Position numbers and translations under genes: made by a program
Notes under the pieces: generated by a model
What the model was told of the DNA's origin: nothing
The model's database searches: none
What the model saw: the letters and a program-made list of their open reading frames with translations, nothing else
Shown: in pieces, positions 35,385-47,120 of the stretch
Layout: every line of letters begins with the position of its first letter
Numbering within the stretch: position 1 is the first letter of the stretch
Source: Pteria penguin
Taxonomy: Eukaryota > Mollusca > Bivalvia > Pterioida > Pteriidae
Length of the DNA stretch: 64,000 nucleotides
Assembly: GCA_035048485.1 (NCBI GenBank)
Contig: CM068582.1
Coordinates: 15,852,001 to 15,916,000, forward strand
Direction of reading: 5' to 3'

Positions 35385-37730
35385 ATGATTCAAGTAATTA
35401 AGTGTATAGTTTTTTCGTTAATATTACCTAATGCACACAGCATATTACAGCAGGATAGTGTGGGTCGCTCGTTATCACATTCCAATCCGATTAGGCGAAA
35501 TGCATTAAAGAAATTTGATCACGGTAACTCGACATTCAAGTATAATCCGGCGGCATTTGCTATTGACAATTATTATAGATGGACGGCTCCTCATCGCAAC
35601 CGAAGTGATCTATATTGTGCCATAAGTTGTCATACCGATGCATTGCTGACTATCAGTAATAATGGAATTACTCGCACCGAGGAAGACTGTTGCAAATGTA
35701 ACAATCTAGCGCTTTGGGAAGTTATTGAAATAGAAAACTTACTAATAGAATATGAAACTGTATTTGGAGATGGCATTATTATGCATGGAAATACCAAAAC
35801 CGAAAACGTAACGCTTATTCATATGAAAGGATTCTTATCAAGAATTCCGAATAATATATGTTTTTTCCCCGAAATAGTGAAGGTGGATCTATCTGGAAAT
35901 GTCATTAAAGACATTGGAGTCCTCTCGTGCCTGACACAGCTAGACACTCTAAATCTATCCGGAAACAAAATAACAGTGGTGAGGAGAAATGCGTTGAAAA
36001 ATCTGAAGTATCTTAGGCATCTGGATTTGTCTTCTAACAAAATTAAGTACATAGAACCATTCAGTATACAACAAAACAATATTGGTTTGTTCAATGTCAA
36101 CTTTAGAAATAATAGTTTGCGAACCCTCGATGTAACAAATATGATTTTAGAAAATTCTTTTTGTACTGTAGACTTTCAACACAACTTACTTGAAAGTTTC
36201 AAAAACACAGCATCTTTTGAAATAGGATTGAGACGAGGTGGAACAATAAACATACAATATAATAATATGAGGCATTTTCCTGATTTTAAAAAGTTAGGAT
36301 TAAAAGAAATCATTGATCTGGGAAATCTTCGATTTTATTCCATGTATTTTGGTCATAATCCATGGACGTGTGATGGGCGCATAATTCCATACTTTAAAAA
36401 GGCAAGGGAAGTACATTCTTACAGAGCAGGGAGATGGGAAAAGTTGTTGAACTTTGTCTGTTCTTTGCCACCTGAAATGGCAGGAAAGCATTTTCCATGT
36501 CTAATAAAAACTCTGACAGAGGATGCTTTTCTGACAAAGTTAACGATAGGAGATGGCTGTCCACCTAAATGTAATTGTATCCATCATCCGAATCAGAACA
36601 AAGTAGTTGTTCGATGTCGCGATCTCGATGATTTACCGCATAAACTACCAGAAGCTGAATCACTAGAAATAGATTTACGTAGTAACTACGTTACGTCACT
36701 CTCATCACGTGACTATTTAAACAAAACAGCTCGATTGTTGTTATCTAATAACAATATATCATCGATAAGTAATGCATTTCTTATGAATTTCAGGGAAAAT
36801 AGTAATATTCAACTTAATATAGAAAATAATCCTAAATTAAGGAAATTGTCAAAACTTTTTCAAAACATTCAGTACTGTAATATACAGTTCGGTAACAAAA
36901 CGTTAGACTGTGATTGTGACGATAGATGGCTTCAAGGCTGGATCACGAACCGCGAGTGTAACGTCGATATCAGTGAGGTGACATGTGACACAGGATCAAA
37001 AGGCTTTATCCTAGCATCGTCAATTCAGGACAGCATAGTCTGCGAGGAAGACAACATTCTTTACAAAGCGCTTATGTCAATATTTCCTATTACAGTTTTA
37101 CTTTTAGCTGGATTGGGAATCTTGTTCCATTTATATAGGTATGAACTATTTATATTACTTAAGCGTTACAAGAAACCAGATATAAATGGAATGACGTTAT
37201 ATAAATTTGACGCTTATATTTCAATGAACGACAATAACCAATCAGTAAGAGAATGGGTGTCACAGGCGTTGATTCCAAATTTGTCATCAAATGGATACAG
37301 AGTGTACTGCCCATTACAAAGTGCTAACATCGGAAACCCCATCGATGACGAAATAATTTCCAATATGAGTGTCAGCAGAAATGTGATTGTGATTTTGTCG
37401 CATGATTACCTCAAAGGGTACGACTGGGAAATGGATCAATTGAGTATGAATTTGGAATGGAGACATGCATTACAATTTTTCAAAAGGAAAGACACTTTTC
37501 GACTGATTTTAATCAATTATGACCATGAAAGAATATTGGATATCGAAAACAGATGGTTGAAAGCTTTTATGCGCATTAAGAACACGTTGGATTTTACCAA
37601 CAGAGATCATTTGTTTTACAGAGAATTATTTCATATTCTGGGGAATCCATACAGACAGACTGGATTAAACAACAGCAGACCAAGATTTATGAACAAGGAA
37701 AATATATCTGTTAAAATAATATTGAAATGA
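35385..37730 (+). CDS. Toll-like receptor (LRR-TM-TIR), copy 2
   Basis: This intronless frame encodes 781 residues. It has a signal peptide ending near NAHS (19), then a linker. The N-terminal cysteine module is YRWTAPHRNRSDLYCAISC at 64-82 with DCCKC at 101-105. A first LRR block includes IVKVDLSGN and LDTLNLSGN, with the cap NPWTCDGR. A CPPKCNC cap at 392 opens a second LRR block (LEIDLRSNYVTSL), capped by CDCDDRWLQGW at 509. A membrane span covers 562-584 and a TIR domain runs from 606. Box 1 is FDAYISMND; the box-2 region reads CPLQSANIGNPIDDEIISNM, without RDxxPG. VIVILSHDYL follows. A cell-surface or endosomal receptor signalling through its TIR domain is inferred. Confidence 0.95.
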   Translation: MIQVIKCIVFSLILPNAHSILQQDSVGRSLSHSNPIRRNALKKFDHGNSTFKYNPAAFAIDNYYRWTAPHRNRSDLYCAISCHTDALLTISNNGITRTEEDCCKCNNLALWEVIEIENLLIEYETVFGDGIIMHGNTKTENVTLIHMKGFLSRIPNNICFFPEIVKVDLSGNVIKDIGVLSCLTQLDTLNLSGNKITVVRRNALKNLKYLRHLDLSSNKIKYIEPFSIQQNNIGLFNVNFRNNSLRTLDVTNMILENSFCTVDFQHNLLESFKNTASFEIGLRRGGTINIQYNNMRHFPDFKKLGLKEIIDLGNLRFYSMYFGHNPWTCDGRIIPYFKKAREVHSYRAGRWEKLLNFVCSLPPEMAGKHFPCLIKTLTEDAFLTKLTIGDGCPPKCNCIHHPNQNKVVVRCRDLDDLPHKLPEAESLEIDLRSNYVTSLSSRDYLNKTARLLLSNNNISSISNAFLMNFRENSNIQLNIENNPKLRKLSKLFQNIQYCNIQFGNKTLDCDCDDRWLQGWITNRECNVDISEVTCDTGSKGFILASSIQDSIVCEEDNILYKALMSIFPITVLLLAGLGILFHLYRYELFILLKRYKKPDINGMTLYKFDAYISMNDNNQSVREWVSQALIPNLSSNGYRVYCPLQSANIGNPIDDEIISNMSVSRNVIVILSHDYLKGYDWEMDQLSMNLEWRHALQFFKRKDTFRLILINYDHERILDIENRWLKAFMRIKNTLDFTNRDHLFYRELFHILGNPYRQTGLNNSRPRFMNKENISVKIILK

Positions 37731-38016
37731 TTTTCTGGTACATCGCCTTGGACTTCTGCCCAACAGCTACGTCAGATGTCTTTCCCTTACCCTTTCTCTT
37801 GTTACGTATTGTTCTTTTAGGGTTAATCTCTTTTCTTCTGAGACCTACCTTTCGTCAACATATATGACACGATAGGGCTAAATACTTTTGTTCAACATAC
37901 CATTCCGAAATATGTAATCGGTAGAGTAAAACCAGTTTACAACATATAATGACTAGATTACAGACCTTATTTATCAGTTTACATGCCCTATCTACCATGT
38001 TACAGGCCTAATTCAA

Positions 38017-38110
38017 CAGCAGTTTACAGATCCTATTTATCAGCAGTTTACAGACCCTATTTATCAGCAGTTTACAGACCCTATTTATCAGCAATTTACA
38101 GACCCTTCAT
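38017..38110 (+). repeat. 24-base tandem repeat, about four copies
   Basis: CAGCAGTTTACAGACCCTAT units start at 38017, 38041, 38065 and 38089. Related but scattered phrases occur after the third receptor at 50895-51020. Confidence 0.85.
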
Positions 38111-38892
38111 CAGCATTCAGTTCTTAATTTACAAATCTTATTCATCACTTTACATGTTCTAATTTCCATTTATCGAGAAAGATATATAAACGTCCTAAAA
38201 ACTATGTTTTACTGACCCTTGTAACTTTGTATTGTCATATCCATTTTTTTTTTTATTTTGTGAAAATAAATAAATAAATAAAAAATTAGTTCGCATTCAT
38301 TTGATCATGTGTCACTTGATATAGTATGCTTGAATTGCTTTAAATGCCGATAGAACATTATATTCATAAATATTATCGGAAGCATGTCTCACGTAATGCT
38401 GATCTGCATAGCTCTTTAGTTGTATACATGTTTGACCTCACTTGACCTTGATAATGAGTAATGATGTTGTCTTACTATTGATTTTCAAATTTATTAATAT
38501 CTCTCATGACGTTTGTGATTGGATGAAACTGTTTGCTTGTACGATAAAAGACAATGTAATGCCTTAGGTGTATTTTTGTTTCACTTCCTCTACGACAACG
38601 TTTACCTTCCGGATTTTTCTGATGGTTCGAAGTAGCTGATTATCAATGGCCTTTTTTGTTTAATCCACATCTACACCAAAAAAAAATTCAAATACGATGT
38701 ATCATATACTTAGTCTAATGTAGATACGATTTTATATCATTAAGTGCTCTGTATATGTGGTGGGTTGCAAGTTTGACACGTAAACTGATAAACTACACCA
38801 ATTTAGTTAATGACCTCATTTCTGTTGACCGCTCTAAATCTGTGGCTCAACTTCATTACAATTGAATTCTTTTGCGATGCCTTTCTATGTTT

Positions 38893-40243
38893 TCTATGTT
38901 TTTATCGGGTTTTTTTTTTTTTTTTTGTCTATAATTACTTTTGTCATATGGTTAGGAAATTATATGAAATAAAAAATAAAAATAAAGATAAATAAATAAA
39001 AAACCGTACATAAAATGTTTATCTTTATTTTGAAAAAAAAAAATATATCAAGAGGATTTAAATAAAATAAAATAAAAACTAAAAACGTACATAAAATGTT
39101 TATATTTATTTTGATAAAAAATATAGCAAGAGGATTTTGACATGTATTCGTTCACGCCATTGCCATATAAATATCATGATTTGATACTTACGCTATAAAT
39201 CTATGATGTAATGCATTTTACATTTAATATTGATTTAAAATACATGAAAAATATATAGTAATATTCATATCAAAATGAACATAGATAAAAATAAATTTCT
39301 AATAAACCCCCTCACTCATTTTTTCCATTTATCTATTTAGGAATATGAGTGTACTCAATTTTTATATATTGTCATGACCATTCAATTTGAGACACATGTT
39401 GACCCATGATCCCTATGTGGAGGAATATTTATATTTTTAGATGTGTATCCTTTGATTATTTTGTTGTTGCGTTTAGTGGGAAGGTGGGCCTCTACACCAG
39501 TTAACCACACCAATTGATTGACTATTATCATATAAAAAACCGCCCGAAGTCGTCATCATAACTGCACTTTAATCGAATATTTTTTTTATGTCCTTATGTG
39601 TTTTTATATCATTAATATAAATACTGTATATTTCCGTTGTGACATACGGCTGGGCCAGTAACTATTCTTTCTTCCTTAAAATCAAACTGGGATAAACAGT
39701 TATTTTACTCTAACTAAAGCCAAAGCACAGAAACATGTGCGTATCCAAAAGTGTGAGCAGGCGCGTAATCAATTACACAATAATGTATACACATCAAATG
39801 GGCAGGCAGTATGGGGGCCGTCCTGAGGCCCCTAATGCATCCAGTGCGAAGTTCTGGTTGGGGTCCAGGGGCAAAGACCCTGGAAGTAAACGAATTCTGG
39901 AATTTTAAAAAAGGTTTAATACATTATTCTGATCCTTTATTTTCAAAATAGCCAAAGAAATAATTGTATTAATTTACAAGTACAAAATGTACATAAATAT
40001 CAATTATTAGACGACACTTCATGACTGAAACAAAAGTTCCTCTGAAGACGCTGTTGAGACTGACATTGAAACTAAAAAGACCAAGGCTTTGTATGTTCCT
40101 GGGTATAAATGTAAATTGGTAGCTACCAACTTGTCTTTGATAATTAGGCTTGACTGCACGGACAGATTTATTGTATCTTCACTAAACCCGGCGGAGGTGG
40201 TATATCTTCACTCAATCTGGACGAAATCTTTCTTTCCTTTCTT
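38893..40243. other. Non-coding with a local 80-base tandem pair
   Basis: CGTACATAAAATGTTTATCT and CGTACATAAAATGTTTATAT head two copies at about 39004 and 39085. A CCAGGGGCAAAGACCCTGG hairpin-like stretch at about 39866 belongs to a dispersed repeat. No gene was seen. Confidence 0.5.
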
Positions 40244-40520
40244 AAGCCGGCGTGGCCTAGTGGTACCGCGTCGGACTCCTGATCGGGAGGCCGGGGTTCG
40301 AGTCCCGCTCTGGTCATGCCGGTGTCCTGTCTTTCGGATGAGACAGTAAAACCCGAGGCCCCCTGTCGTAGTATGCATGGCACGTTAAAGATCCCTCACT
40401 GCTTCGGGTGGGTCCGTTGCAAAGGTCAAAATTTGCATGCCCCGCATCAGGAAGATGCCGTCACCATATACGTGAAAAATGGTGTGACGTAAAACAAAAA
40501 TCAATCAATCAATCAATCAA
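40244..40520 (+). mobile_element. Full-length SINE with 14-base target duplication
   Basis: TTCTTTCCTTTCTT flanks it at 40230-40243 and 40521-40534. The head is tRNA-like (GGCGTGGCCTAGTGG, GGGGTTCGAGTCCCGC). The internal GTCTTTCGGATGAGACAG and GATCCCTCACTGCTTCGGG blocks and the GTGTGACGTAAAAC plus ATCA tail are all present. It is the best reference copy in the window, 277 bases long. Confidence 0.92.
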
Positions 40521-41110
40521 TTCTTTCCTTTCTTTCTCACTAAAATGATGTGTACGTCAGTCCGTACTTGGCGTAGTGGCAGCTACACGTCTGGTAAAAA
40601 ATATCTCATTTTCACAATTAACATCTTTCCTCTCCGAAATAAAGGAAATAAATCTAGGTTCTGGTGTTGAACATTTGACGACCTTTTAGCTTGAGCTGAG
40701 ATGGGCGAAATCAAAGCTGCGTGCTGCATTTCAATTTACTTTTTAGTTGTATGGTCATTTAACCATGGTGAGATATGGTCAGTGAAGTAGCAGTCACTTT
40801 GATATACCTCACCGTGATATGTAGACCGTGAGCGGTTCTTATCAAGAGTAGATGAATCATCCTATGAACTATAAGCACACTCGTTAGTCTTGTACTCCCC
40901 ATATCTTCTATCGTAGGAACTTCCTCATTAGATATGCCTGGAAGAAAACAGGGTTAAATGGTCAATTTGGACATCATTTTCAGAAAGATTCTTTTCAGAC
41001 AATGCTGAATTCTTTCATTTAAATGTGCTACATTAAAATGTTTTGCTTCTTTTCTAATACTGGAATCAAATAGAAGTATACATTTATGTTTATTTATATT
41101 ATTTATTTTT

Positions 41111-41111
41111 A

Positions 41112-41200
<89 letters not shown>
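41111..41200 (+). repeat. (ATT)n microsatellite
   Basis: An uninterrupted ATT array of about 30 units. Confidence 0.95.
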
Positions 41201-41201
<1 letters not shown>

Positions 41202-41984
41202 GGTCGGGTGATTTCAGTGTTGACAGAAATGTTGCTACAAAGACCATTTTATAGACAAAATATGCCTTACTTTGGGCACCTAAAGGAAAAGCACTCAAAA
41301 GAGAAATAGGGCTAATATACAGTTCTTATTTTGTTTACCAGTATTTAATTGTATACCACTTTAGATACAATAACTGAATACACTACTGACATGTATATTA
41401 AACAAATTTTCATCAATGAAATATCAATTTTGAGCATTGGTTTTTCCATTTCATGAAAATTCTGATGCAGGAAATGACAGGATGCAAAGCTGCATTTTGG
41501 GATGATAGCATAGTTGCAGGGATACCAGGGTATTTATTGAACATTTTACCGGTTATCAGCAAATTTGTTAAAAGACGTTATCATGTGTTTCACGTACCTG
41601 AGAAATAAAACATCGATTATTTAATTTAACAAGGCCAAGTACTGGCCGGAAATATGTGAGTGCCTTTATCAAATATGAAAACTGAGGTTGTTTATCTTTC
41701 TCGCGGTACAATCATAAGTGATTTACGGCATTTAGTTGTGTATAACGATTCATCTCAGTTTGTCATATCTGAAAAATGTATTCAGAGATACATTGATTTT
41801 CAGATGTTGATATAGCATAAAAAGATAATTAATAAATATAACATGTATTATTCTCCTTGCATATCTATGGATATATGTTCTTCGCGAAAAAGAAAACATA
41901 TATTATCAAATATGAGTACTGTACAATAACCATGTTTAGTGCCTGTGTATCATGTGAAGAAAAATGTCTGTTTGTCTGTCTTTC

Positions 41985-42069
<85 letters not shown>

Positions 42070-42116
42070 TTCTGACTGTCTGTGTGTCTGTCTGTCCCGC
42101 CCGTCCGTCCATCCCA

Positions 42117-42198
<82 letters not shown>

Positions 42199-42369
42199 CC
42201 TACCTACCTACCTACCTATCTACCTATCTATCTATCTATCTATCTATCTAGTATAGTATAGTAAAGTATAGTATAGTATAGTATAGTATAGTATAGTATA
42301 GTATAGTATAGTATAGTATAGTATAGTATAGTATAGTATAGTATAGTATAGTATAGTATAGTATAGTAG
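41985..42369 (+). repeat. (TCTA)n arrays followed by a (TATAG)n array
   Basis: Two TCTA arrays are separated by a short GTCTGTC-rich spacer. They change at about 42250 into a 5-base TATAG array running to 42369. Confidence 0.95.
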
Positions 42370-42674
42370 ACAGATAGGACACCATCTCTTTTTTCTGACA
42401 TGGTTCCAACTTTCATTATCAGAGCTTAGCTTCAAGTGTCTTTTCCACATTCTTTATCATCTGGTGTGACCCTTGAGATTAGGTGAAACTACCTACCAAT
42501 AGAAAAAACCCCTGTTGTCTCAATATTGTTTTTTTGCACTTCCTCGACGACACCGTGTCCAATGCGAGTTGTTTTAATTGTTCGAATTCAAATATTTTTC
42601 AAAATTTATTCTGTTCATCTCATTCTGAAAACGTTGGTATTTGTGAGTGTAAAGATGACCTCAAACATGAAATA

Positions 42675-43107
42675 GCTAGAAATATTCAATGTGCACGCAA
42701 AGAAAACGTCTCACGAGGCGCGTGCAGCTCTGAGAGGGGAATGGGATCACCCTCTCTTGCAAGTGGGGGTTCGAGGGTCTCCCCCGAGTAAATTTTGTAA
42801 AATTCAGTGCAAAGTCGTGCTTTCTGGACTACATATTGATAACATTGAAATTATTTTTGTCATAAGAAATGACTTTTAATATTGAAGAATATATGTCGAA
42901 CACAATAAAAGCTGAACTTGAATCTACCTCTTAACATTAAAGTCTTTTTGATTTTGAGAAAGTTGAAGATTAATGTTTAACAAATTGATTTGACACTTAC
43001 GAGTTGTCATACGATATGGATGTCTTTAAGTCACATTTTGATTTTTGTTTTGTTCCGGCGATGTGCACGCCATGGCGTGCTGGTGTATAGGCACCTACGC
43101 CCCTGAT
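42675..43107 (+). mobile_element. Copy-2-specific insertion of a dispersed element
   Basis: The flanking sequence is continuous in copy 1 at about 32410. The insert contains GTGCACGC near its left end and TGTGCACGCCATGGCGTGCTG near its right end. It also contains a TCACCCTCTCTTGCAAGTGG block. The element family is not recognised. Confidence 0.55.
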
Positions 43108-43648
43108 AAACAAAGTCTAATATATATTGTGTACATCATAACTTGTTTACATTAGTATTGTTTCGTTTACTCATTCCCCCGTTTATTCGCATTGTCTTTG
43201 ACAGGTATCGATAGATTTCATCTGCTTCTATTGACATGTTTTACAGTAATCATCTTACATAAACATAACTGATATTTTCTCTACACCGGTAAAAACATAC
43301 CGGTATCAATTAGGCAAATGCATCTTTCTATTAAGGCCAAAGAGAAATGTCATATTTCTAAACATATGTTATAAATCTATTTGGATTTGTTTAATATTTC
43401 ATATTTATATTAAATACATATTTAATCAACAGTGACACAGAGATCACACTGCACATAAATAAATATTATAAAAATGTAAGTCTGTTAAACCTGTTTAGTC
43501 CTCTCTGTACCTCATTTTTACTGCTTTTTACATAGTGTGCAAATGTATGCTGTAAGTAATTTCTGGAGTTTACACAGTGAAAAAAGAAGATATGAATAAG
43601 AAATAGGAAGATATATCATGAATCAGGGATTTTTATTTATCTAAGCAG

Positions 43649-43886
43649 CGTTGAGAAACCAGGGAATGAGTGTAAGATAGTGTGCCTTTATCCATTTGTC
43701 AAGTGCATCATGATCAGGAAGCAGTGCAAATGAATATTCTTTGATAAAGTAAACGAAAATGCTTTGGAAGATAATCCTACCTACGGAAATACTCAAGTTA
43801 CGTCAATGATAAATTAAGGGAGGGAAATGTTATTTGTTTTATTGATTACCACGCTTTTAGCAATACCACTCGTTTTGTTGGATTAA
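43649..43886 (+). pseudogene. Broken duplicate of the small terminal exon
   Basis: It aligns codon by codon with 33375-33612 without frameshift, but TGA replaces a glycine codon after KQC, and TAA replaces the cysteine codon in MINCGRE. The hydrophobic end is intact. The preceding acceptor-like TTTATCTAAGCAG is retained. Confidence 0.75.
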
Positions 43887-44116
43887 TACAAGAACATACA
43901 TGCATATACGCAGATGTATGTAAAAGAGGAATGTTTCCGGAATAGTTTCATATCCAATCAAGGTGTAGAGAAACGTTGTACGGTAGATAAGACAAAATCT
44001 ATATGTCCCATAACAAGTACAGGTTCAAAATAAACTGACTTATTCTTCCGGTTTCGGTCTATAGCAAAATATTCTTCCGTTATCTTTTTGTTGTTATTAA
44101 TGTTGTGGTTGTTGAT

Positions 44117-44174
44117 ATTATCATCATCATCCTCATCTTCATTATAATTATTATTATTATTATTATTATTATTA

Positions 44175-44229
<55 letters not shown>

Positions 44230-44240
44230 TGTTGTTGTTG

Positions 44241-44279
<39 letters not shown>

Positions 44280-44312
44280 TTATTATTATTATTATTATTA
44301 TTACTGTTGTTG

Positions 44313-44344
<32 letters not shown>
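44117..44344 (+). repeat. (ATT)n / (GTT)n trinucleotide arrays
   Basis: Counterpart of 33885-34055. Long isoleucine and leucine frames here are artefacts. Confidence 0.95.
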
Positions 44345-45309
44345 GTGTAGTTTTTGTTGTTTTCATCTATAGTATACACAATTTCGAGCTGGAATTTTCT
44401 GCATATATAATCATGACGTCATGTGCAATATTCTCAAAGTATTTTGAAATGCTCAACGCTTGAAAAATAACAATTTAGTTTCATGTATCGCTAAAAATTA
44501 TAAATCTAATGTTTTTCTTTAAACTTAGGATTCTTTACCATAATATTTGTTGGTCTGTGTTTCCATGTGTGTAACCAAAACCTTGTGAATACAATTAAAG
44601 ACAAACACATTGTTAACCCTTCGATAAATGTTTGTTAAGGGGGAGGGGATTGACCATATTCATTTTCAAGGTAAAAGGTCTCAATCATATTAGCCATTGC
44701 AAGGGGATGACATGCCTTGTCATGTCCTTGTTTTGTTTCTAAAGTTGATATTATACATTGGTTATTTTAATGTTTTCCAATAAGTATGAGAACAATCATA
44801 GGAGGACACTTACTTTGTATGTGTCAGTACCGAAATAGAAAATTGGCTTAGTGATATGATCCTAGACGGACACCATTCGTGGTATCGATTTAGTGGTAAT
44901 AATGTGTGAAATATGCACCTTTTCAGCTCATGGCAACTAAGCTATTGTAATACCTTCCACGTAGTTATTGTTGTCGTCGTCCGTTGACAAAAAAAAAACT
45001 AACCCGGATCCCAACGTAGAACCGTTAGCGACAGGGCATTACTAGTTCACATGTGTATTCCTTATGCCCAGACCTTTCATTGGGTACCATAATCTTTAAG
45101 CTTTTGACCTTAGTCTCGCAGTTTGACCTATTTTTAAAAAACCTTTAACCTAGGTCATAACGTATAAACAGTAAGAGATAGGGCCTAAATAGTTCATGTG
45201 TGTATTCCTTGTGGCATGTCCTTTAATATCGTATCAAAAGTTTTTACCTTCTGACACTGGCCTTGGAGTTTGTCCTACTTACAAAAGACTTTTACTATTG
45301 AAATTAGGT

Positions 45310-46760
45310 TGCTCTTGCTAACGTACATGTACTATATGCGTATTTTGATAAAAAATTAGCATACTAAAGATCAAGGTAGAAATATTATGTTTGAAATTAT
45401 AAAGTCAAGACCAAATTATTCTGTTTATTCTAGAATAGAATTCAATGCAGCATTTGCACGACTTGGTAAAATAAAATGCTAACAGAAAAGCTTAATAGTG
45501 ATAGAAGGTTCAACACAAAAATTATTATCTATTTTCAGATCTTTGATGGAATATCTATGTCCCTGATATCCTGTGACACATTATTTATTTTCTTGATTTT
45601 TTTGTCGTCAATTAATACTTAGAATTGCATTATAAATGTGTATACCATTAACAAAACACATGCTCATATATAATCAACAAATACTATGGTAAACATTGCA
45701 TAGGTCTTTTTATTACTAATTGCTATAGTGAAAAGCATACCCTCTCTCAGTCTCTGTTATCCAGGGGGAGAATATACATTTATCACCATGGATGGATGTT
45801 TGAAGAGGTGTTGCTGGTTTGGATTCCTGTCCGAATGATTATATTATATTTGTTTTTGACTCTGGCCAAGCCATTTTAATGCAAAAAAGTTTTTCATAAA
45901 TGTTTTTGATATATTTGATATATTCATTTTTCACATTTTCATCTTTCCTTCACTACTTCTAGTTTGAATTTGAAAAAGCTTCGTAGGCATTAGCATAGCT
46001 GGTCTTGTACAATTTTACACGTTTTAACATTTTAAAGAAATTAAAGACATCTACAAGCACTGTTCAATATCAACGTGCAATTATTTCAATGTCTCAGGCG
46101 AAAGATATAGACCCATTTGGGTCTCTTTTTACTTCATTTATCCTGTATGTTACGTGAAGAAATGTATGTTTGCTTTTATTTTATATTTGAATGAATGTGT
46201 TAAACCCATTTGACAAATGTCTTGTTACACTGATTTGAATGAAACTTAAAAATGGCCACCATAAATTTTGAAATGCAGTTGATTTAATTTGGTCATCGAC
46301 TTTGCATATGTATTCAGGTGAGAACATATCGGTGTGTCCGGCGAATAAATGGTGGCGGATAGCACGAGAGAGAGAGTCGGGGAAAGGGGATGGAAATTGG
46401 TGGCACGGGAACGTGAAAGACATAAATCCAAACAATAATCTGAAGAGAAAATCTCTCAGAAAACGAATGGTAGAATCCTTGACCCCTGTCCACAAAATGG
46501 ATATACATTTTCAAAAGTACCAAATATTCTATTAAATTTTGTTGAACATACTGAAAGGCATGATTGTTCTAATGCTATGAATTCCAATGAAATACATGTT
46601 ATATAAATAAAATTTAACAAGGTGTAAGATAGGTAAATATCAACATGTTTTCTACAGAACATTCAGCTTTATATTTGCATGATCTGGTACATATCATAGC
46701 GGCCAGGATATTTATTTTCGTTTCAGTTAAAGCTAGAGTTTTTATTTCCAGCATTTCTAG
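45310..46760. other. About 1.45 kb present only in duplication copy 2
   Basis: Copy 1 passes directly from the block ending near 35000 to ATTTCCAAAAAGTGTTAACC at 35044, which matches 46765. Overlapping 60-104 codon frames on both strands at 46180-46660 show no recognisable domain. Confidence 0.5.
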
Positions 46761-46929
46761 GGTCAGAATATTTATTTCCAAAAAGTATCAGCTCCCTTCC
46801 CTTTCAGAATCAAATGGTCGATTTACCAGTTTTAGTCTACTTATGTATTTTTTCAATAATATTCGATCGACAAAGTTAATATGAATGGAGTTCTAGGCGT
46901 TCTGTAATGGTAAATCAATCTTTTTGGTA

Positions 46930-47120
46930 TACAGCAAAACATTTATTCTTCTTATCTTCCGCCTATTTATTTTTCGAGAGCCTCGCTCTATTTTTCTGTA
47001 TTCTATCTTTGATAAGATGGTATAAATTAAACTTTCAGCAGTTTAAAAGGAAAAACTGTACCAAGAACAGGTTCATTTCTCTGTTTTCAAACATCGTGTA
47101 ATAGCTAATATTCAAAGGAT
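46930..47120 (+). promoter_or_regulatory. TATA promoter of receptor copy 3
   Basis: TATAAA at 47021-47026 follows CTTTGATAAGATGG, as in copy 2, and lies 95 bases before the ATG. The whole block back to about 46765 is conserved between the two copies. Confidence 0.65.

Noticed and set aside
46181..46662. Overlapping 61-104 codon frames on both strands
   Set aside because: They lie in a stretch present in only one duplication copy, have no domain and mutually overlap.
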